From the NCBI GenBank assembly GCA_045590415.1, contig JAZNRA010000053.1, positions 1 through 7,139 on the forward strand: 7,139 nt of DNA, in the 5' to 3' direction. The translations under genes and the position numbers were made by a program. This document shows, one piece after another, positions 4,882-7,139 of the stretch (positions are counted from its first letter, which is position 1; each line of letters opens with the position of its first letter). Origin of the DNA: RGIG3009 sp045590415 (GTDB lineage: Bacteria; Bacillota; Clostridia; Oscillospirales; Acutalibacteraceae). The notes under the pieces are model-generated. The model ran no database searches and was not told the DNA's origin. It worked only from the letters and a program-made list of their open reading frames with translations.

Positions 4882-6527
4882 TCAGGGATACGGGACATAT
4901 CCCTGAGCAACCCATCCACGTCGGGCACGATCCCGCGCGGCAGGCGCCGTAAATATTGCTCGGCGGTGATGACCCCGCGGTCAAACAGATTATCCAGCGT
5001 CACGATGGACTGGCTCTCACTCCACAGTGTTGCCGCGCCGACATCCACCTTCACGCGCAGCATCAGCTCGCGGTAGCGCTCACCGTCAAACGGCAGATAC
5101 CACGTGCCGAACTCGTCACGGACGGTAAGTGCGCGGTTGCCGTAGCCGGTGATCCAGAACTCCGCCCACAGCCGCGCGACCTGCTCGCAAAACGCATAAA
5201 ACCGCGTTTTGATGGTCTGGATGGGCATCATTGCCACCTCGCGCACTGCCACGATCGCGGAGGTGTTTTCGGGCGTTACGTCACCCAGCGACACCGCGTT
5301 CGCGCCGCTTTGCGCGAGCGTATTCTGAATCAGCGTCTCGATCTCTGCCGACAGCGCCGCCGAGAACTGCGGCGGATCCACGTAGGTCAGCGCGCTGCGC
5401 ACGTCGTCGCCGCTGCCGAACACGCGGATCACCTGCCCCGGATCGTTGGTGACGGGTTGCTGTACCACGTCGCCGTTGACAAGTAACGTCGGCAGTCCCT
5501 GCATCATCATCGACCACACCGACGCCGTCAGCATGCGGTTGATGGCGATCTGATTGGGGATCAAGTGCGTGATCTCGCTTTGCCCGTACACACAGTCGGG
5601 AAGCGTGTCCCAGCGGAACAAACACAGCGGATACAGCCGCACGCCCATCTCCCACTTGGGACGGATAGTAACGCCGCGGCAGACCTGCACGCCGTACAGA
5701 TGCGGCTCGCCGTTTTCGTCGTATTGCCTGTAGAATTTCGTCAGTAAGATCGCCTTGCCCTCACCCTCCGGCTCACCCTCGGGGGTGAATTCGTCGCGGT
5801 CGGGACGGATCAACGCGATCTCATCCTTGGAACGGCCGTAACGCTTCGCCATACGGCGCAGCTCGTCCACCGTGCGGCGCTGTGCGATGACGATAAAGGG
5901 CTGCTCCTGGATGTTTTCCACGGTGGGATCGCCGAAATACACGTTCTCAACGTCCAGCACCTCACACGCAATATCCCCCGTGATCGGCGCCGTGCGCCCC
6001 TCGTCGGCATACTGACCGGTGCGGATGCGCTCGTCCCAGTAGGTATATAAAATACCGGTGCCGGTGGTGTACGCGCTGCGCAGTACCGCGGCGCGCAACT
6101 CGTCAAACCCCACGCGCTCGGCGGTCACTTCAAAATAGTGCGACAGTGCGTCGGTGACGAGCCCGACCTCCTCTTCAAAGGGGAGTATCGGCCGTTCGCC
6201 GGCGGCGATGAGCTCTTTGTTGCGATAGGTGCGTTCCCGCAACGCGGCGGTATCCGCCACGCCGTCGGCGGAAAAATTCACCGCCACGGGACCCGCACCC
6301 ACCGCCGCCATCTTGTAATCGCCGATACGGCGAATAACGTTATGACGCACCAGCGGTCGCTCGCCGCCGCAGCGTGCGCCGTGCCATTGATCGCCGCTGA
6401 AAAAGCGGCGGTTGATCTCGTTTTGACGGTACAGCCCCTTTTCGCCGATACCGCTTTTGTAACGGACACCCGCGCGGTATTCCGAAAACACCTGCTCGGG
6501 ATCGTCCCATGCACGTTTCGTTTGCAT
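4875..6527 (-). CDS. Phage portal protein
   Basis: The product is the portal, the ring-shaped protein at one capsid vertex through which DNA is packaged and ejected, and on which the tail connector is built. The 550 residues match the length and landmarks of portals from Firmicutes phages: YKSGIGEKGLYRQNEINRRF near 23-43 with F-F-S-G-D-Q-W just after; a helical segment around 118-165 ending in TGTGILYTYWD; EVLDVENVYFGDPTVENIQ around 189-207; IPNQIAINRMLT at 323-334; a region around 430-470 expected to form the stem and crown helices; and SESQSIVTLDNLFDRGVITAEQYLRRLP at the C-terminus (503-530). I place it loosely in the P22/SPP1-type portal superfamily. The start is ATG at 6527 with GAGGAG three bases before it. 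The final CAG codon and the TGA stop both lie inside a repeat boundary motif, so the last residues may have been set by a repeat insertion. Capsid lies upstream and the adaptor-like gene downstream. Confidence 0.88.
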   Translation of the reverse strand: MQTKRAWDDPEQVFSEYRAGVRYKSGIGEKGLYRQNEINRRFFSGDQWHGARCGGERPLVRHNVIRRIGDYKMAAVGAGPVAVNFSADGVADTAALRERTYRNKELIAAGERPILPFEEEVGLVTDALSHYFEVTAERVGFDELRAAVLRSAYTTGTGILYTYWDERIRTGQYADEGRTAPITGDIACEVLDVENVYFGDPTVENIQEQPFIVIAQRRTVDELRRMAKRYGRSKDEIALIRPDRDEFTPEGEPEGEGKAILLTKFYRQYDENGEPHLYGVQVCRGVTIRPKWEMGVRLYPLCLFRWDTLPDCVYGQSEITHLIPNQIAINRMLTASVWSMMMQGLPTLLVNGDVVQQPVTNDPGQVIRVFGSGDDVRSALTYVDPPQFSAALSAEIETLIQNTLAQSGANAVSLGDVTPENTSAIVAVREVAMMPIQTIKTRFYAFCEQVARLWAEFWITGYGNRALTVRDEFGTWYLPFDGERYRELMLRVKVDVGAATLWSESQSIVTLDNLFDRGVITAEQYLRRLPRGIVPDVDGLLRDMSRIPEQ

Positions 6528-6530
6528 AAA

Positions 6531-6538
6531 CTCCTCAC
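6531..6538 (-). promoter_or_regulatory. Ribosome binding site of the portal gene
   Basis: The coding strand reads GTGAGGAG, then TTT, then ATG. AGGAG is a strong Shine-Dalgarno core, but the three-base spacer is shorter than usual. It supports the ATG at 6527. No competing in-frame start lies nearby. Confidence 0.65.
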
Positions 6539-6542
6539 TCCC

Positions 6543-6611
6543 ATTTTCTCCCCCCTCGCCTCCCTCTGACGAGGGAGGCGCCGAGCAACGCTCGGCGGAG
6601 GGAGAGAAAAT
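6543..6611. repeat. Miniature palindromic element with two inner hairpins (CCTCCCT type)
   Basis: An outer inverted repeat, ATTTTCTC (6543-6550) against GAGAAAAT (6604-6611), encloses two hairpins. The first is GCCTCCCTC-TGAC-GAGGGAGGC (6558-6579), a perfect nine-base-pair stem. The second is GCCGAGC-AAC-GCTCGGC (6580-6596). The arrangement folds as a three-way junction and has the size and shape of a non-coding miniature inverted-repeat element. The element at 4697-4753 has the same plan. It ends just upstream of the portal ribosome binding site. From memory, CCTCCCT...AGGGAGG palindromes are widespread in Clostridia genomes; mobility is inferred. Confidence 0.65.
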
Positions 6612-6655
6612 TTCACACCGCCCGAGGGCGGTATTTCACCGCGGCGAGAGCCGCG
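6612..6655. repeat. Short hairpin array A (two stem-loops, TTTCAC linkers)
   Basis: Two perfect short palindromes lie between TTTCAC linkers. The first is ACCGCC-CGAG-GGCGGT (6617-6632). The second is CGCGGC-GAGA-GCCGCG (6640-6655), whose plus-strand loop is a GNRA tetraloop. Linkers are at 6611-6616, 6634-6639 and 6657-6662. Array B near 4812-4871 uses the same two core stems, in the same order, but with different loops. No run of T follows the stems, so these are not ordinary intrinsic terminators. Confidence 0.75.
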
Positions 6656-6665
6656 ATTTCACTGC
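6656..6665. repeat. Array boundary motif ATTTCACTGC (copy A)
   Basis: The outer edge of the hairpin array behind the capsid gene reads ATTTCACTGC on the plus strand (GCAGTGAAAT on the coding strand). The same ten bases occur at 4872-4881 and 1727-1736. Here and at 1727 the match extends to ATTTCACTGC-N-ACGGC, and both copies start exactly 17 bases after the stop codon of the preceding gene. Confidence 0.75.
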
Positions 6666-6682
6666 TACGGCTCTGCCCTCGC

Positions 6683-7139
6683 TTAATACACGTACGCGTA
6701 AACCGAATCCGCTGCCGAGTTTTTCACGATCAGATCGTAGTAGGTGCGGTAATCGAACTTGTACGCATCCGCCGCCTGGTTCTGGGACGGATCAAAGGTA
6801 CGCACGCGCTCGGTCTTTTTGACCAAGCTTGCCGCCTTTTTCGGCAAAATGAGCAAGCCGACGGACTGTGCGTTCTCGGCCGGCACAAAGCCGCCGGCGG
6901 TCTCGTCGTGGATGACCTCGCCGTGTTCGTCCTTGGTGACGGTAGCGCCGTCGTTGAAGACGTAAGCGCTCTTCATGCGGTTGTCGGCGACCGGGAACAG
7001 CGGGATACCGTTGATGGATTTGACCTCGTAGTATACGTCGCCTTTCTTGAATTCGGTCACGCTGATGTGGCGGGATAGCTCGGGCGAATTCTGGATCGCC
7101 GCCCACACGGTGGGGTTGACGAAGCAGACGAGCGGCTCG
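6683..7139 (-). CDS. Major capsid protein, C-terminal part (cut by window edge)
   Basis: This is the C-terminal 151 residues of a phage major capsid protein, the subunit that assembles into the icosahedral shell. The frame stays open to the right edge (first whole codon at 7138-7136, reading EPLVCFVNPTVWAAIQNSPE), so the true start is outside the window and the GTG at 7108 is internal. What I recognise is the order typical of a Firmicutes phage capsid family: a VNPTVWAAIQNSPELSRHI segment, a FKKGDVYYEVKSINGIPLFPV stretch, an R-M-K-S-A-Y-V-F turn, GGFVPAENAQSVGLLILPKKAA, and a closing R-T-F-D-P-S-Q-N-Q-A-A-D-A-Y-K-F-D-Y-R-T-Y-Y-D-L-I-V segment. It ends with TAA. The portal gene lies 155 bp downstream, the reverse of the usual portal-then-capsid order. 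The family call is from memory of similar proteins; the HK97 fold is presumed, not shown. Confidence 0.8.
   Translation of the reverse strand, partial: EPLVCFVNPTVWAAIQNSPELSRHISVTEFKKGDVYYEVKSINGIPLFPVADNRMKSAYVFNDGATVTKDEHGEVIHDETAGGFVPAENAQSVGLLILPKKAASLVKKTERVRTFDPSQNQAADAYKFDYRTYYDLIVKNSAADSVYAYVY

Noticed and set aside
6558..6655. Rho-independent terminator after the capsid gene
   Set aside because: The stems are strong, but no T-run follows on the coding strand and there are several stems in a row. It may affect RNA stability, but it does not look like a standard terminator.

Overview
The window is part of the late (structural) region of a tailed phage or prophage. Every gene I can support reads on the minus strand, so transcription order runs from the right end to the left. 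The DNA is GC-rich by eye. Strong AAGGAGG-type ribosome binding sites, the protein families, and Clostridia-style palindromic intergenic repeats point to a Firmicutes host, most likely a gut-type Clostridia (Oscillospirales-like) bacterium. The host assignment is inference from style, not from a marker gene.

Layout in transcription order: (1) C-terminal 151 residues of a major capsid protein, cut by the right edge; (2) a 155-bp gap holding a two-hairpin miniature element and a short hairpin array; (3) a complete 550-residue portal protein; (4) a 297-bp gap packed with three kinds of palindromic repeat; (5) a 125-residue head-tail adaptor-like protein; (6) a 652-residue beta-rich protein resembling the tail hub or DNA-stabilisation proteins of short-tailed phages, with its ATG overlapping the previous stop; (7) a 162-residue coiled-coil phage protein; (8) an 87-bp gap with a shortened form of the same hairpin array; (9) a 302-residue tail fibre with a collagen-like linker; (10) a 156-residue protein with an Mtd-type N-terminal fibre domain; (11) the first 93 residues of another tail fibre or adhesin, overlapping the previous stop by four bases and cut by the left edge.

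Together these genes would build a capsid, its DNA entry portal, the connector and nozzle below it, and the host-binding fibres. The step from adaptor to hub-like protein to fibres, with no tail-tube, tape-measure or baseplate genes between, fits a short-tailed (podovirus-like) virion, although such genes could lie outside the window. Capsid upstream of portal is the reverse of the usual order.

I found no new enzymatic, defence or RNA-guided system. The signal least explained by the genes is the family of intergenic palindromes. At three gene junctions, different short stem-loops are strung together by a near-constant TTTCA/TGAAA linker. All three arrays end at the same ATTTCACTGC boundary, and most loops read as GNRA tetraloops on the strand opposite the genes. 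At the portal gene the boundary motif itself supplies the last codon and the stop.
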